DNA from: an uncultured Emergencia sp.
GTDB lineage: Bacteria > Bacillota > Clostridia > Peptostreptococcales > Anaerovoracaceae
DNA: 64,000 nucleotides
Direction: 5' to 3'
Assembly (NCBI GenBank): GCA_937997955.1
Contig: CALLDR010000202.1
Coordinates: 12,911 to 76,910 of the forward strand
Shown: positions 8,842 through 17,162 of the stretch, one piece after another
Numbering within the stretch: the stretch's first letter is position 1
How the letters are laid out: each line of letters opens with the position of its first letter
Program-made: the position numbers and the translations under genes
Notes under the pieces: model-generated
Databases searched by the model: none
The model's input: the letters and a program-made list of their open reading frames with translations, nothing else
Told to the model about the DNA's origin: nothing

Positions 8842-10878
8842 ATGGAAACAAAAACAATAGCCATCATATATGACAGCTGTACAAACCTTCCCGCAATTAA
8901 GCATAATCAGCACACTTTGGAAGAACTCTTTGAGGGATATGTGCGCACGATCAACTACTATTTTGACGAATTAACTGATAATACGATTATCGAAGGCGAC
9001 GCCTTTTTGCTTTCTAACGAAACGCTGCTCGCCCCATTACGTCCTTATATTTCGGATTTTAAAAAAATCATTTTGATGAAGAGAAGTATTCAGAAAGCGG
9101 CCATGTCCTCAATCATGGACATTCCCGATGGATCGGACGTTTTAATGGTGAACGACTCCTTTGATTCCTCTGTTCATACTGCGCACGCCTTGTATGAGCT
9201 GGGAATCAGTCATTTGAACTTAATTCCTTATAATCCCGCATTGGAAGACCAAGGCATCTACCGACACCTTCAATATGCCCTGACACCAGGAGAAGGTCAC
9301 CTTGTTCCTCCGTACATTTCCCATGTCATCGATTTTCTTTACCGCGTTATCAGCTTCGATACACTGCTTCAGCTATCAGAAACACTGCATCTTACCAACG
9401 ATATAATTTCCAGAAATCTGATCCGACACTTAAATTCTATCGCAGAACGGGGCAGTAACTCGCCGGCCAGCTTTTTAAGCAGCCATTTAAAAACACAGAT
9501 CATCAATCTTGTCGTCAGAGATCTTTCCTCTGCTATTTTCGTTGTAAATACGGAATTCCAACCAATCTATAGTAACGAACAGGCAGATCGCCTGCTTCAG
9601 TCAAAAGACCCAGCGCGAACATCCGGCGCAAAACTGCAAGCCGAAATAGCGGAATTTTTAAAGAGTATAAAAACCGACACCATCATTGAATTAAATGAAA
9701 GCCGTTATATGGTCGAGAAGGTCCCCCTCATGTTTATGGACCAATTAATGGGCCATTGCTTTACGTTCCACAGTGAAAACAGCATCCGCGAAATGGAATT
9801 GAATCTAAGTAAGCAATTACGTCAGAACGGTCTTTTCGCAAGATATCACTTTCAAGATATTTTGCACGTGTCGCCTGTCATGGATGAAGCCATCATAATT
9901 GCAAAACACGCTGCCGACACAGACCATACCGTGCTGCTGCACGGCGAAAGCGGCACCGGTAAAGAACTGCTCGCCCAATCAATTCACAATTATTCCCGCA
10001 GAAAAAACTATCCTTTCGTCGCAATCAACTGCAGTACCTTACCAGAATCATTGCTGGAAAGCCAATTATTTGGCTATGAAGGCGGCTCCTTTACGGGTGC
10101 TCAAAAAAACGGAAGACCGGGTCTTTTCGAACAGGCCAATCACGGAACCATCTTTCTGGACGAAATTGGGGATATTTCCCCAAATTTGCAGGCCCAGTTA
10201 TTACGAGTGCTGCAAGAGCGGCAGGTTATGCGTATAGGAAGCGGCAAGATCATAGATCTTGATGTGCGCATTATTGCCGCCAGCAATCAAAATCTCGAAG
10301 AGCTTATCCGCCGCGGAGAATTTCGCAGCGATCTGTTTTACCGTCTCAGCGTTATCCCTATCGAGATCCCGCCTCTCCGAGAACGCAAAGAGGATATTCT
10401 CCCCATTATATCTGTTTTCCTGGGCGATCTGTACGCAGAGATCTCTGATGAGCAAAAGAGAATCCTCTGCGCTTACAATTGGCCAGGCAACATCCGCCAA
10501 TTAGAGAATGCCGCAAAGTACTACGAGACACTGCATACCTTCCCAAGCTATCTGCATACTTCTGAATTCGTCCAAGTTCACTCCCGGCCAGAAGTCTTTT
10601 CACAAAGAATACAGAAGAACGAGAATTATGATGCAGCGCATAAGCTTAATACATTGATTCTGGCATTGATTTCCGCCTCGACTGAACCCTTTCATGGAAT
10701 CGGCCGCGGAGTCATCTTAACCAAACTCAAAGAACAAAACATCCACATCAGCGACGGAAAACTTCGTCAGCTGCTGACACAATTCGAGGCAGATGGCCTG
10801 GTTACCATCGCAAAAGGACGCGGTGGCTGCAGAATCACGCAGAAAGGAAAGCAATACTTAAAAGAGCAAAGCCTTTAG
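8842..10878 (+). CDS. Sigma-54-dependent transcriptional activator (enhancer-binding protein)
   Basis: Bacterial enhancer-binding protein that remodels sigma-54 RNA polymerase. The N-terminal 200 residues look like a sensory domain of the PrpR_N/sugar-binding type but I cannot name it. A PAS-like region (VVNTEFQPIYSNEQADRLL) lies near 235-310. The AAA+ domain has Walker A GESGTGKE near 370, the sigma-54 contact loop GSFTGA (consensus GAFTGA) near 415 and Walker B TIFLDEIGD near 440, plus the arginine-rich SDLFYRLSVIPI block. The C-terminus is a winged helix (ISDGKLRQLLTQFEADGLVTIAKGRGG) rather than the usual Fis-type helix-turn-helix. It is divergent from the peptide-uptake operon, which carries a sigma-54 promoter, so that operon is the obvious target. 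Confidence 0.92.
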   Translation: METKTIAIIYDSCTNLPAIKHNQHTLEELFEGYVRTINYYFDELTDNTIIEGDAFLLSNETLLAPLRPYISDFKKIILMKRSIQKAAMSSIMDIPDGSDVLMVNDSFDSSVHTAHALYELGISHLNLIPYNPALEDQGIYRHLQYALTPGEGHLVPPYISHVIDFLYRVISFDTLLQLSETLHLTNDIISRNLIRHLNSIAERGSNSPASFLSSHLKTQIINLVVRDLSSAIFVVNTEFQPIYSNEQADRLLQSKDPARTSGAKLQAEIAEFLKSIKTDTIIELNESRYMVEKVPLMFMDQLMGHCFTFHSENSIREMELNLSKQLRQNGLFARYHFQDILHVSPVMDEAIIIAKHAADTDHTVLLHGESGTGKELLAQSIHNYSRRKNYPFVAINCSTLPESLLESQLFGYEGGSFTGAQKNGRPGLFEQANHGTIFLDEIGDISPNLQAQLLRVLQERQVMRIGSGKIIDLDVRIIAASNQNLEELIRRGEFRSDLFYRLSVIPIEIPPLRERKEDILPIISVFLGDLYAEISDEQKRILCAYNWPGNIRQLENAAKYYETLHTFPSYLHTSEFVQVHSRPEVFSQRIQKNENYDAAHKLNTLILALISASTEPFHGIGRGVILTKLKEQNIHISDGKLRQLLTQFEADGLVTIAKGRGGCRITQKGKQYLKEQSL

Positions 10879-10916
10879 CCGGCAGCAAACGCATTGCATT
10901 TTTAAAATAATAAAAA

Positions 10917-10965
10917 CAACAGGACAAGCCCCATTTTGAGACTTGTCCTGTTGCTTTATTTTTCC
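10917..10965. terminator. Rho-independent terminator after the sigma-54 activator
   Basis: A 12-bp perfect stem (10917-10928 with 10942-10953), loop 13 nt, is followed by a T-rich run on the plus strand and preceded by A-rich sequence, so it can act on both strands. Confidence 0.8.
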
Positions 10966-10966
10966 T

Positions 10967-11299
10967 CTACAATTCTTCCATCTCCTCGACATCCAGCCCT
11001 GTCGCCTTTGCTATCTCGGCAAGAGTCATACCAGACGCCTTCAGATTTGCGGCAACCTCTCTTTTGCCTTCGTCGCGGCCAGCCCGCAGGCCGTCTTCCC
11101 TCGCCACATATTTTTCATGCCTGATGTGTTCTTCTAACGTCATCTGCATCCGCCTCCGCTCCGAACCATTGTACTTGTCCACCATATCATCGATTTTCTC
11201 TATCAACGCATCGCCCATCTTATTCTTCGGGTCGTTGATGTAAGCGTACAAGGCTTTCAAATTCTCCGGAACCCTTGCCGCATCGCAGCTGGTGTTCAA
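10967..11299 (-). pseudogene. Rpn family nuclease/transposase remnant (C-terminal fragment)
   Basis: An open frame of 110 codons (TTG start at 11299) matches only the C-terminal part of Rpn/PD-(D/E)XK recombination-promoting nucleases: PENLKALYAYINDPKNKMGDALIEKI, then the charged helix YVAREDGLRAGRDEGKREVAANLKASGMTLAEIAKATGL. Full proteins are about 300 aa and carry the nuclease core upstream; here the sequence before the start is non-coding. I see no good ribosome binding site. It is best read as a decayed copy, although a short expressed C-terminal protein is possible because some Rpn genes have internal starts. Confidence 0.7.
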
Positions 11300-11422
11300 G
11301 ATTATTATATTTTATTAGCCACTACTGTTACAACTTTGTTATAGCGCTTCAACTGGACGGGTTTCGTATTCAGCAGAAATCTGCACAGAAAATGGTCTTA
11401 AAATCCATGAGGCGCCCTGACC

Positions 11423-13168
11423 TCATATCGCCGCCACCATAACCGTCAGATCGTCCCGCTCCCGAATACCGTACTTCTCCGCGGCCTTATTGACGATCAG
11501 CTCCGCCACCGTTTCCGGGTCCCTGCTGCCGATCTCCGAAAGCCGCTGTCTCAGCCACTGGCATTCCGGGTCCTGCCTGTCGCAGTCAGTAACACCGTCA
11601 GAAACCATGACCAGAAGCTCCCCTTTCTTCAGCTTCACATCGATATATTCCAGCTTTACGCCGTCCAAAATGCCCACCGGCGGCGCGGGCCGCTTCAGGG
11701 CAGAAACCCGTCCCTCATGCTTGACGAAGGTCGACGCCGCTCCCATCTTGAAAATCTGCGCCCTGCCGCTTTCCTTGTCGATGATGGCAAGATCCACGGT
11801 CGCGAACATATCTCCCTGATTTCCCGCCATCAAAACGGCATTGACCGTTTTCATCGCCACATCCACGTCGAACCCGGCCTCCAGCAGTCTGGCCAGGGTC
11901 ACTACTACCAGCCGGCTTTCCGCCTGGGCCCGGCTGCCCTTTCCCATGCCATCGCTGATGATCAGTGCCTGCTTATTGTGCCCAAAGGAGAAGGACAGAC
12001 AGCTGTCGCCGGACACCGCCTCGAAGGCATAGGAGGCGCTGCCGACAGGCACCGGCGGGAGCCCCTTTGATTCCGCGGAAGCGTTTCTCCCCGCCAGATC
12101 CTCCAGGAGGCCGTCTACCACCCGGGCCATGCCCTGAAACTGATAGGAGATGATCTGTCGGTGATCAAAGCCCGCGCTGTACATCTTTGCCAGGGAATTG
12201 AAAGCTTCCCTCTTCTTGCGCAGATCCCGCCTGATCGCGAAGAGCTGCACGTCCTTCTCCCCGCAGGCCTCCGGCATCAGCTTTGACGAAAGGCTGCACC
12301 ACATCCGCGTCAGCAGATGAGCCGGAACCGCGGTCAGCACCGCCATGGCCGCCGCCGCGCCGTAAACAGCTTCAGGCAGAGAGACTGCCGTCGCCGCGAA
12401 GATGATCAAAGCCAGCACCGTCTTGCGATACCGCCCCTCCAGCAGGCCCGCGCCGTACCAGCCTATGATCAAAGCGGCAAAGACCGCCACAAAAGCTTCT
12501 TCATCGCTGCTGCCCTGGCACCACCAGAACACACAGCCCATGACGGCTGTCACCAGAGCCGGCTGCAGCCCCTTGCAGTAGCACACCGCGGCAAAGAGCA
12601 GCAGCCACAGCGGAAATACGATCTGGCCGATCCCGATCCCTCCGATCAGCGACACCCCGAAGACGGACAGGGATATCCCGATTTTCTCCGCAGGTATCCG
12701 ATCCGCTCCCTGACCCGCGAACAGCACCCGCGCCAGCGTATTGAAAACTCTTATGTAGATGACCAGCGCCACCGCCTCCTTGATCAAAGTCTGCGGGCTC
12801 AGCAGATACAGCATGTCCTTCGCGCCATAATAAAGGCAGCTGCACAGAATCACCGCCGCGGCCGCCACCGCCGTCCGCTGATTGATGGTAAACCTCTGCT
12901 TGTGAAAGAAGAGGAAGAATACCCCGCAGAATACCATAGCCATCAGATCTCCATAGAAATCCAGCCCCTGCCCGCTGAAGGTCAGCATACCCGCGGCCAT
13001 GACCGGCACCAGGTAGATGTACACCGTAGACACCGCCGCCATAACCGTGATCAAAGCTATCGCCGCCGGAAACGTCCCGTCAAAAAGCTGGATTCTTCCC
13101 ACAAAAAAAGCCACTGTCAAAGTGGCGAGCACAGATTTCAGGTTGATTTGATTTCCTACAAATTCCAT
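11423..13168 (-). CDS. spoIIE: Stage II sporulation protein E, PP2C-type phosphatase
   Basis: Membrane serine phosphatase that dephosphorylates SpoIIAA and so activates sigma-F in the forespore. The N-terminal half (about residues 1-290) is a run of roughly ten hydrophobic spans. A linker follows, then the C-terminal PP2C domain from about 375, with the metal-binding motif ISDGMGKGSRA and the terminal VSDGVTD plus RDDLTVMV. At 581 aa it is shorter than the Bacillus protein (about 827 aa), mainly in the central region. AAAGGGGAC precedes the ATG. The promoter region carries a Spo0A-type box and a large inverted repeat. The product is firmly recognised. Confidence 0.92.
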   Translation of the reverse strand: MEFVGNQINLKSVLATLTVAFFVGRIQLFDGTFPAAIALITVMAAVSTVYIYLVPVMAAGMLTFSGQGLDFYGDLMAMVFCGVFFLFFHKQRFTINQRTAVAAAAVILCSCLYYGAKDMLYLLSPQTLIKEAVALVIYIRVFNTLARVLFAGQGADRIPAEKIGISLSVFGVSLIGGIGIGQIVFPLWLLLFAAVCYCKGLQPALVTAVMGCVFWWCQGSSDEEAFVAVFAALIIGWYGAGLLEGRYRKTVLALIIFAATAVSLPEAVYGAAAAMAVLTAVPAHLLTRMWCSLSSKLMPEACGEKDVQLFAIRRDLRKKREAFNSLAKMYSAGFDHRQIISYQFQGMARVVDGLLEDLAGRNASAESKGLPPVPVGSASYAFEAVSGDSCLSFSFGHNKQALIISDGMGKGSRAQAESRLVVVTLARLLEAGFDVDVAMKTVNAVLMAGNQGDMFATVDLAIIDKESGRAQIFKMGAASTFVKHEGRVSALKRPAPPVGILDGVKLEYIDVKLKKGELLVMVSDGVTDCDRQDPECQWLRQRLSEIGSRDPETVAELIVNKAAEKYGIRERDDLTVMVAAI

Positions 13169-13181
13169 AGCTTGTCCCCTT

Positions 13182-13227
13182 TGCTTACATGATATATATG
13201 TTCTTGCCCCATTCTATCATGTAAGCA
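13182..13227. repeat. 13-bp inverted repeat in the spoIIE leader
   Basis: TGCTTACATGATA (13182-13194) is perfectly complementary to TATCATGTAAGCA (13215-13227), with a 20-nt spacer. In the transcript the hairpin would end just before the spoIIE ribosome binding site, so it could modulate translation; alternatively it is an operator around the -10 box, which it overlaps. Confidence 0.6.
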
Positions 13228-13245
13228 GAGGCGAATGCTGTCGAA
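13211..13245 (-). promoter_or_regulatory. Spo0A-type box and long-spaced sigma-A promoter of spoIIE
   Basis: TGTCGAA (13239-13245, plus strand) matches the Spo0A box TGNCGAA. On the minus strand TCGACA (13244-13239) overlaps this box and is 22 bp from TAGAAT (13216-13211). Bacillus spoIIG and spoIIE promoters are known for abnormally long -35/-10 spacing with Spo0A bound over the -35 region, and this site has the same layout. Confidence 0.55.
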
Positions 13246-13267
13246 AGGCGGAAGGAGAAGGAAAAAT

Positions 13268-13852
13268 TCAGGAGCAGGTTTTGTGCATATATACTGCCAT
13301 ATTGATATACATGACCGCAGTACCCAGCGAAAAGAAACTGCTCAGTGTCTCCCAATCGAAGTCCCAACTGGCGATACCGGCGAGCAGTAAACTGCCGTCA
13401 AAGACCCCAAGCACGCCGCGAATCACCGCTGCCAGAAAAATCATCGCTTTTGACGCAGGCGTGATCCCTTTGCCCCCGGCCAAAAGGCCCGCAATCGCGC
13501 AAAGGGCAGAAGGGATCCCGAGAAAAAGGAGCGAAGACGGCGGCAGATCTTCGCCGAACAGGCAGTAGTCGGCAAGCAGCGCGAAAATCATACCCATGGC
13601 CACGGCAGCAAGAAAATTCGCGATACGGAACAGGAGAAGATTTCTCCGCAGTAAAAAAATCAGAAATACTCCTGTCGCTGCCAAAAAGAGCAAGTCCGAA
13701 ATCAATTCCACAGATATTTTTTCATTCCAACTCATAAGCTCTCCGATTCCGCCTAATAGTCCCGCCGCTGTCATCAGAAACGAAACGATCTGCGCAGTGA
13801 TCATCTTTCTCACGTCTTTCCCTGTGTCCCTCCATTTGTCCTTCTGTTCCAT
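13268..13852 (-). CDS. Multi-spanning membrane protein of unknown function
   Basis: I do not recognise a family. The protein has 194 aa and five or six hydrophobic segments (for example MITAQIVSFLMTAAGLLGGI, LLFLAATGVFLIFLL, AVAMGMIFALLADYCLF, GIPSALCAIAGLLAGG) after a short charged N-terminus. The start at 13852 is chosen because AAAGGAGA precedes it; an in-frame upstream ATG at 13909 has no such site. It stands alone between spoIIE and the aminotransferase, on the same strand. A link to sporulation is only a guess from proximity. Confidence 0.7.
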   Translation of the reverse strand: MEQKDKWRDTGKDVRKMITAQIVSFLMTAAGLLGGIGELMSWNEKISVELISDLLFLAATGVFLIFLLRRNLLLFRIANFLAAVAMGMIFALLADYCLFGEDLPPSSLLFLGIPSALCAIAGLLAGGKGITPASKAMIFLAAVIRGVLGVFDGSLLLAGIASWDFDWETLSSFFSLGTAVMYINMAVYMHKTCS

Positions 13853-14040
13853 CGCTTTCTCTCCTTTCATGTTTAGTGTAATTTTACACTTTTTATTCCA
13901 ATTTGTCAAGTTTGATGATCAAAAGATCAGAAACAGATAAAAAGCCAAATAAAGCCAAATATAATATCCACAGATAAAAACTCGCAGGGAAGCGTCCACA
14001 GAAGGAAAAATTCAAAAGTCATTCACAAGAGACGCCGCGC
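13853..14040. other. Gene-free stretch upstream of the membrane protein gene
   Basis: Together with the terminator and 3' untranslated region up to 14217, about 365 bp lack a gene. The only structure seen here is an exact tandem duplication of AAAGCCAAAT (13941-13960) in AT-rich sequence, in the position expected for the promoter of the 13268-13852 gene. Confidence 0.5.
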
Positions 14041-14113
14041 GAAAAAAAGAAAAAGCGCTGCAGCCTTTGCAACGTCGGTAAACCAGCTGTTACATTTCGG
14101 CAGCGCAGCGCTT
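14041..14113 (-). terminator. Terminator of the aminotransferase gene
   Basis: On the minus strand AAGCGCTGC (14112-14104) pairs with GCAGCGCTT (14061-14053), extended by GCC/GGC with a small bulge, followed by T5-C-T7. The loop is long (about 35 nt). Confidence 0.55.
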
Positions 14114-14217
14114 CTCAATATTCGTTTACGAAATCAAAACAAAATCAACGCTTTCCTTCAGCAATTTGCTCCAAGACTCTGCCTCAGGGCTTTGCTTCAA
14201 GATTTCGCTTCATGGCT

Positions 14218-15405
14218 TTAGAAATATTCTTTTGCCAGTTCCGCGAATCTAGGCAGGGAGTTTACAATCTTCTCCTCGGATACGCAGTAAGCCATTCTCA
14301 CATAGCCAGGGCCGGCGAAGGAGCTTCCCGGTACCAGAAGCAGATTGTGCTTCTTTGCCGCGGCGACAAATTCCTTCTCGTCTTCTACCGGTGACTTCAT
14401 CCACAGATAGAAAGCGCCTTCCGGCTTGACGCACTCGAAGCCCAGCTTGGTCAGGCCATCGTACAGCAGGTTCGCGTTTTTCTCATAATAAGAAACATCG
14501 CACTGCGCGTCTACGCATCTTTCGATAACCAGCTGCATCAGGGACGGCGCGTTGGTGAAGCCGCCGACGCGGTTAGCTACTGTAGCTGCCGTGATAAATT
14601 CTTCCGCGTTGTCGGACTCGTCCGGAATGACTACATAGCCGATTCTTTCGCCCGGCAGGGACAGAGACTTGCTGTAGGAGTATGCCACTACAGTGTTGTC
14701 ATAGTATTTGGTCAGATACGGAACATCTACGCCGCCGAAGGCCAATTCTCTGTACGGTTCGTCAGAGAGCAGATAGATCACTGTTCCATATTCTTCCTGC
14801 TTCTTTTTCAGGATCTCCGTCAGCCCTTTGATGACTTCCTCTGAGTAAACAGCGCCGGTCGGGTTGTTCGGGTTGTTGACGATGACGGCCTTTGTCTTCG
14901 GCGTGATCTTTTCCTCGAACTCGTCCAGCTTCGGCATGAAACCGCCTTCTGGATTTGGAGATACCGCAACGGTAACGCCGCCGTATGTCTTGATGTAGTT
15001 GCCGTATTCCAGGAAGTACGGCGCAAATACGATCACTTCGTCACCTTCATTGATCATCGTTCTCAGCAGAACGTTCAGAGCGCTGCCTGCGCCGACGGTC
15101 ATGATGATGTTGTTCATGTTAAAATGAGTACCAAACCGTCTGTTCAGATTCTCAGCGACCGCAGTCCTCGTTTCAGGGAATCCCGCGTTGCTCATGTAGC
15201 CATGTACATAAAGAGGATCTTCATTCTGAATAATATCGATGATGGCGTTCTTAACTTCCTCCGGAGCCGGTACGCTCGGGTTGCCTACGCTGAAGTCAAA
15301 TACGTTTTCAGCGCCGAACTGTTCAGCCATTCTCTTACCTTCTTCAAACATGGCCCTTACTACAGAACTGTTTGCTACTAATGGTTCCATCTTTTTTGAA
15401 ATCAT
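14218..15405 (-). CDS. Pyridoxal-phosphate aminotransferase, class I/II (aspartate/aromatic type)
   Basis: Fold-type I aminotransferase of 395 aa. It starts MISKKMEPLVANSSVVRAMFEEG and contains VFDFSVGNPSVPAP, the PLP-phosphate region TVGAGSALNVLLR, NNPNNPTGAVYS, the Asp-containing YLLSDEPYREL and the PLP lysine in SYSKSLSLPGERIGYV. It transfers the amino group of an amino acid to 2-oxoglutarate, giving a 2-oxo acid. It lies near iorAB, which oxidises aryl-pyruvates, so aromatic amino acids are a plausible substrate. The exact specificity cannot be read from the sequence. A short 11-bp tandem repeat (CATAATCTG at 15425 and 15436) lies just upstream of its start. Confidence 0.88.
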   Translation of the reverse strand: MISKKMEPLVANSSVVRAMFEEGKRMAEQFGAENVFDFSVGNPSVPAPEEVKNAIIDIIQNEDPLYVHGYMSNAGFPETRTAVAENLNRRFGTHFNMNNIIMTVGAGSALNVLLRTMINEGDEVIVFAPYFLEYGNYIKTYGGVTVAVSPNPEGGFMPKLDEFEEKITPKTKAVIVNNPNNPTGAVYSEEVIKGLTEILKKKQEEYGTVIYLLSDEPYRELAFGGVDVPYLTKYYDNTVVAYSYSKSLSLPGERIGYVVIPDESDNAEEFITAATVANRVGGFTNAPSLMQLVIERCVDAQCDVSYYEKNANLLYDGLTKLGFECVKPEGAFYLWMKSPVEDEKEFVAAAKKHNLLLVPGSSFAGPGYVRMAYCVSEEKIVNSLPRFAELAKEYF

Positions 15406-15683
15406 CTTTCTTTACCTACCTTTTCATAATCTGGTCATAATCTGATATGTCTATTTTACTGCAATTGGACCGAAATGAAAAGGGGAATCTTTCAGAAAAT
15501 TAGTTTTTGTTTTTTTGGATTCCCGATTTGCCTGTGTTTAAGCCATTTCTAAGCGATCCCCAAGCGCTTCCTGCACCCTCTATACACCGTCCGAATACCC
15601 GGTCCGCGCAAAAAAATCCCTTGACTTTCCTCCGTTTTTATGATAAAAAGATAGTAGTCGTGTAGCGCATGATATGCAACGCA
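15406..15683. other. Intergenic region between divergent aminotransferase and DUF2798 genes
   Basis: No gene is seen. It contains the 11-bp tandem CATAATCTG repeats next to the aminotransferase start and, on the plus strand, a TTGACT near 15622 that could be the -35 box for the DUF2798 transcript; no convincing -10 at 17 bp accompanies it. Confidence 0.4.
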
Positions 15684-15735
15684 AAGCGTATAATATTCCT
15701 TTACTTTATGAGGAATACTATGCGCTTCTTTTTTT
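15684..15735 (+). terminator. Intrinsic terminator/attenuator ahead of the DUF2798 gene
   Basis: AAGCGTATAATATTCCT (15684-15700) pairs with AGGAATACTATGCGCTT (15711-15727) with one mismatch and one G-U, loop 10 nt, directly followed by a T run ending at 15735. It lies about 70 bp before the DUF2798 start, and a smaller hairpin (GCAT-gat-ATGC, about 15667) precedes it. Since the aminotransferase gene runs the other way, the only transcript it can stop is the one leading into the DUF2798 gene. Confidence 0.6.
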
Positions 15736-15756
15736 GTGAATCGCTGCTGCCGGACA

Positions 15757-15788
15757 ATTAAAGTTACACATCATTAAAGTTACACATC
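15757..15788 (+). repeat. Exact 16-bp tandem duplication before the DUF2798 gene
   Basis: ATTAAAGTTACACATC occurs twice in direct succession (15757-15772 and 15773-15788), ending four bases before the GGAGG of the DUF2798 gene. It is either a recent slippage event or a paired binding site in the leader. Confidence 0.85.
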
Positions 15789-15803
15789 ATAATGGAGGTA
15801 AGC

Positions 15804-16397
15804 ATGATTAAAACAAAAACACAGGGAATTATATTCGGGATCCTCATGTCCTATACAATGGCATATGGCATGGAGGTCTATAACATAGCTATTAAAATGG
15901 CTTTCAATCTTCAGGCTGGCGGATTCAGCAATATGACCAACATCGTATTCTGGGAAGCGTTGAAGGAAGCCGCCTATATGGGAGCCTTTGTATTCCTGTT
16001 TTCCAACCTTTGGGGCAACCGCCTGGGCGCGCGCTTTGCCGAGCGCCGCTGCGATCCGAAAAAGGACAATCCTTATTTTTGCACGCTGATGCGCCAGGGA
16101 GGTACCGTCGCCGTCATGTGCCCGACCATGAGCCTGGTGGCAACCATTCTGTTCAACATCGTTCTGGGCGGAGACGCCTGGATCAACCTGCCTGCCATCT
16201 GGATCGGCACCCTTATGAAGAACTTCCCGATGGCCTTCTTCTGGAACTTCTTCGCCGCGGCTCCGTTTTCACACTGGCTGTTCAGCAAGCTGTTCCCGGC
16301 AAAGAACCAGCGCGTTCAGATAGCGAAGAAGACAGAAAGAGCCGCCGCGATCGCAGACGCGAAGGCATATGACAAGGACGAAGAAAAATACGCGTAA
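15804..16397 (+). CDS. DUF2798 domain membrane protein
   Basis: Integral membrane protein of 197 aa with two DUF2798-like halves. The first is TQGIIFGILMSYTMAYGMEVYNIAIKM, the second MRQGGTVAVMCPTMSLVATILFNIVLGG, each a pair of spans with the Met/Asn pattern of the family, followed by a basic C-terminal tail. The molecular function is unknown. The start at 15804 is set by GGAGG six bases upstream; the nearby ATG at 15792 overlaps that site. The gene is monocistronic, with an attenuator-like hairpin and a 16-bp tandem duplication in its leader. Confidence 0.8.
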   Translation: MIKTKTQGIIFGILMSYTMAYGMEVYNIAIKMAFNLQAGGFSNMTNIVFWEALKEAAYMGAFVFLFSNLWGNRLGARFAERRCDPKKDNPYFCTLMRQGGTVAVMCPTMSLVATILFNIVLGGDAWINLPAIWIGTLMKNFPMAFFWNFFAAAPFSHWLFSKLFPAKNQRVQIAKKTERAAAIADAKAYDKDEEKYA

Positions 16398-16442
16398 CCG
16401 TATAAGACATCGTGCAAAGCCATTTAAAATCCTCGCACGAAA

Positions 16443-16481
16443 CCATCGTACAAGACCATCATACAAGACCATCATACAAAA
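16443..16481. repeat. Three tandem 13-bp repeats after the DUF2798 gene
   Basis: CCATCGTACAAGA, CCATCATACAAGA and CCATCATACAAAA follow each other without gaps. They lie in the convergent space between the DUF2798 and iorB genes; no function is evident. Confidence 0.8.
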
Positions 16482-16520
16482 CTATTTAAGCCCCTCATAT
16501 TAATCATATAAAACTGAACC

Positions 16521-16557
16521 AAAAAAAGCCACGGGCTGCGGGATCACCCGCAGCCCG
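16521..16557 (-). terminator. Terminator of the iorAB operon
   Basis: An 11-bp perfect stem CGGGCTGCGGG/CCCGCAGCCCG with a 4-nt loop is followed on the minus strand by GGC and seven T residues, 25 bp beyond the iorB stop. Confidence 0.88.
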
Positions 16558-16582
16558 AAACTTTGTGAAAAGCAAAAGGATT

Positions 16583-17161
16583 TTATTTTACCGCATCCGC
16601 TCCGACCTGAAAAGCCTTCAGGTTCAGATCGATGAATTTTTCTTTTACATTTTTTCTGATGATATCTTCCCAGTCGATGTCGTCCAGGCCCATCAGCTTG
16701 ACCAGAGCCCCCAGCAGAATGACGTTGGCCGCCTTTACGTTGCCCAGCTCGCCGGCCATTTTGGTCGCGTCCATGGTATGTACTCTGCTCGCGGCTTTTT
16801 TGATCTCGTCGATGACGTCATCGGCATACTCTTCTGCGCCTGTCAGCACGGTCATAGATGGGATTCTCTCGGTGTTGACGACCACGGCTCCATCTGGTTT
16901 CAGATAGTCCAGGGTTCTCAGGGCCTCCATCTCCTCAAAGGAAACGACGATGTCCGCCGTGCCCTTCTCGATCACAGGGGAGAAAACCTTTTCTTTGCTG
17001 TATCTTACCTGAGACACCACGTCGCCGCCTCTCTGGCTCATTCCGTGAATCTCACTCATCTTTACGTCATAACCTGCTTCCATCAGGCCAAAGGTCAGCA
17101 TCTTCGCCGCGGTGATGGTACCCTGTCCACCAACGCCAGATAACAAAATATTCTTCGTCAT
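16583..17161 (-). CDS. iorB: Indolepyruvate:ferredoxin oxidoreductase, beta subunit
   Basis: Gamma-type subunit (POR/KOR family, 192 aa) that with IorA oxidatively decarboxylates aryl-pyruvates such as indolepyruvate and phenylpyruvate to aryl-acetyl-CoA, reducing ferredoxin. The sequence starts MTKNILLSGVGGQGTITAAKMLTFGL, the GxGGQG motif of the family, and contains MSEIHGMSQRGGDVVSQVRYS. It follows iorA with a single base between stop and start, and its operon ends at a strong terminator. Together with the nearby aminotransferase it would complete an aromatic amino-acid oxidation route. Confidence 0.92.
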   Translation of the reverse strand: MTKNILLSGVGGQGTITAAKMLTFGLMEAGYDVKMSEIHGMSQRGGDVVSQVRYSKEKVFSPVIEKGTADIVVSFEEMEALRTLDYLKPDGAVVVNTERIPSMTVLTGAEEYADDVIDEIKKAASRVHTMDATKMAGELGNVKAANVILLGALVKLMGLDDIDWEDIIRKNVKEKFIDLNLKAFQVGADAVK

Positions 17162-17162
17162 T

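Noticed and set aside
12317..13192. Plus-strand frame of 291 codons opposite spoIIE
   Set aside because: Composition is His/Arg/Gln-rich, as expected for a shadow of hydrophobic membrane-protein codons.
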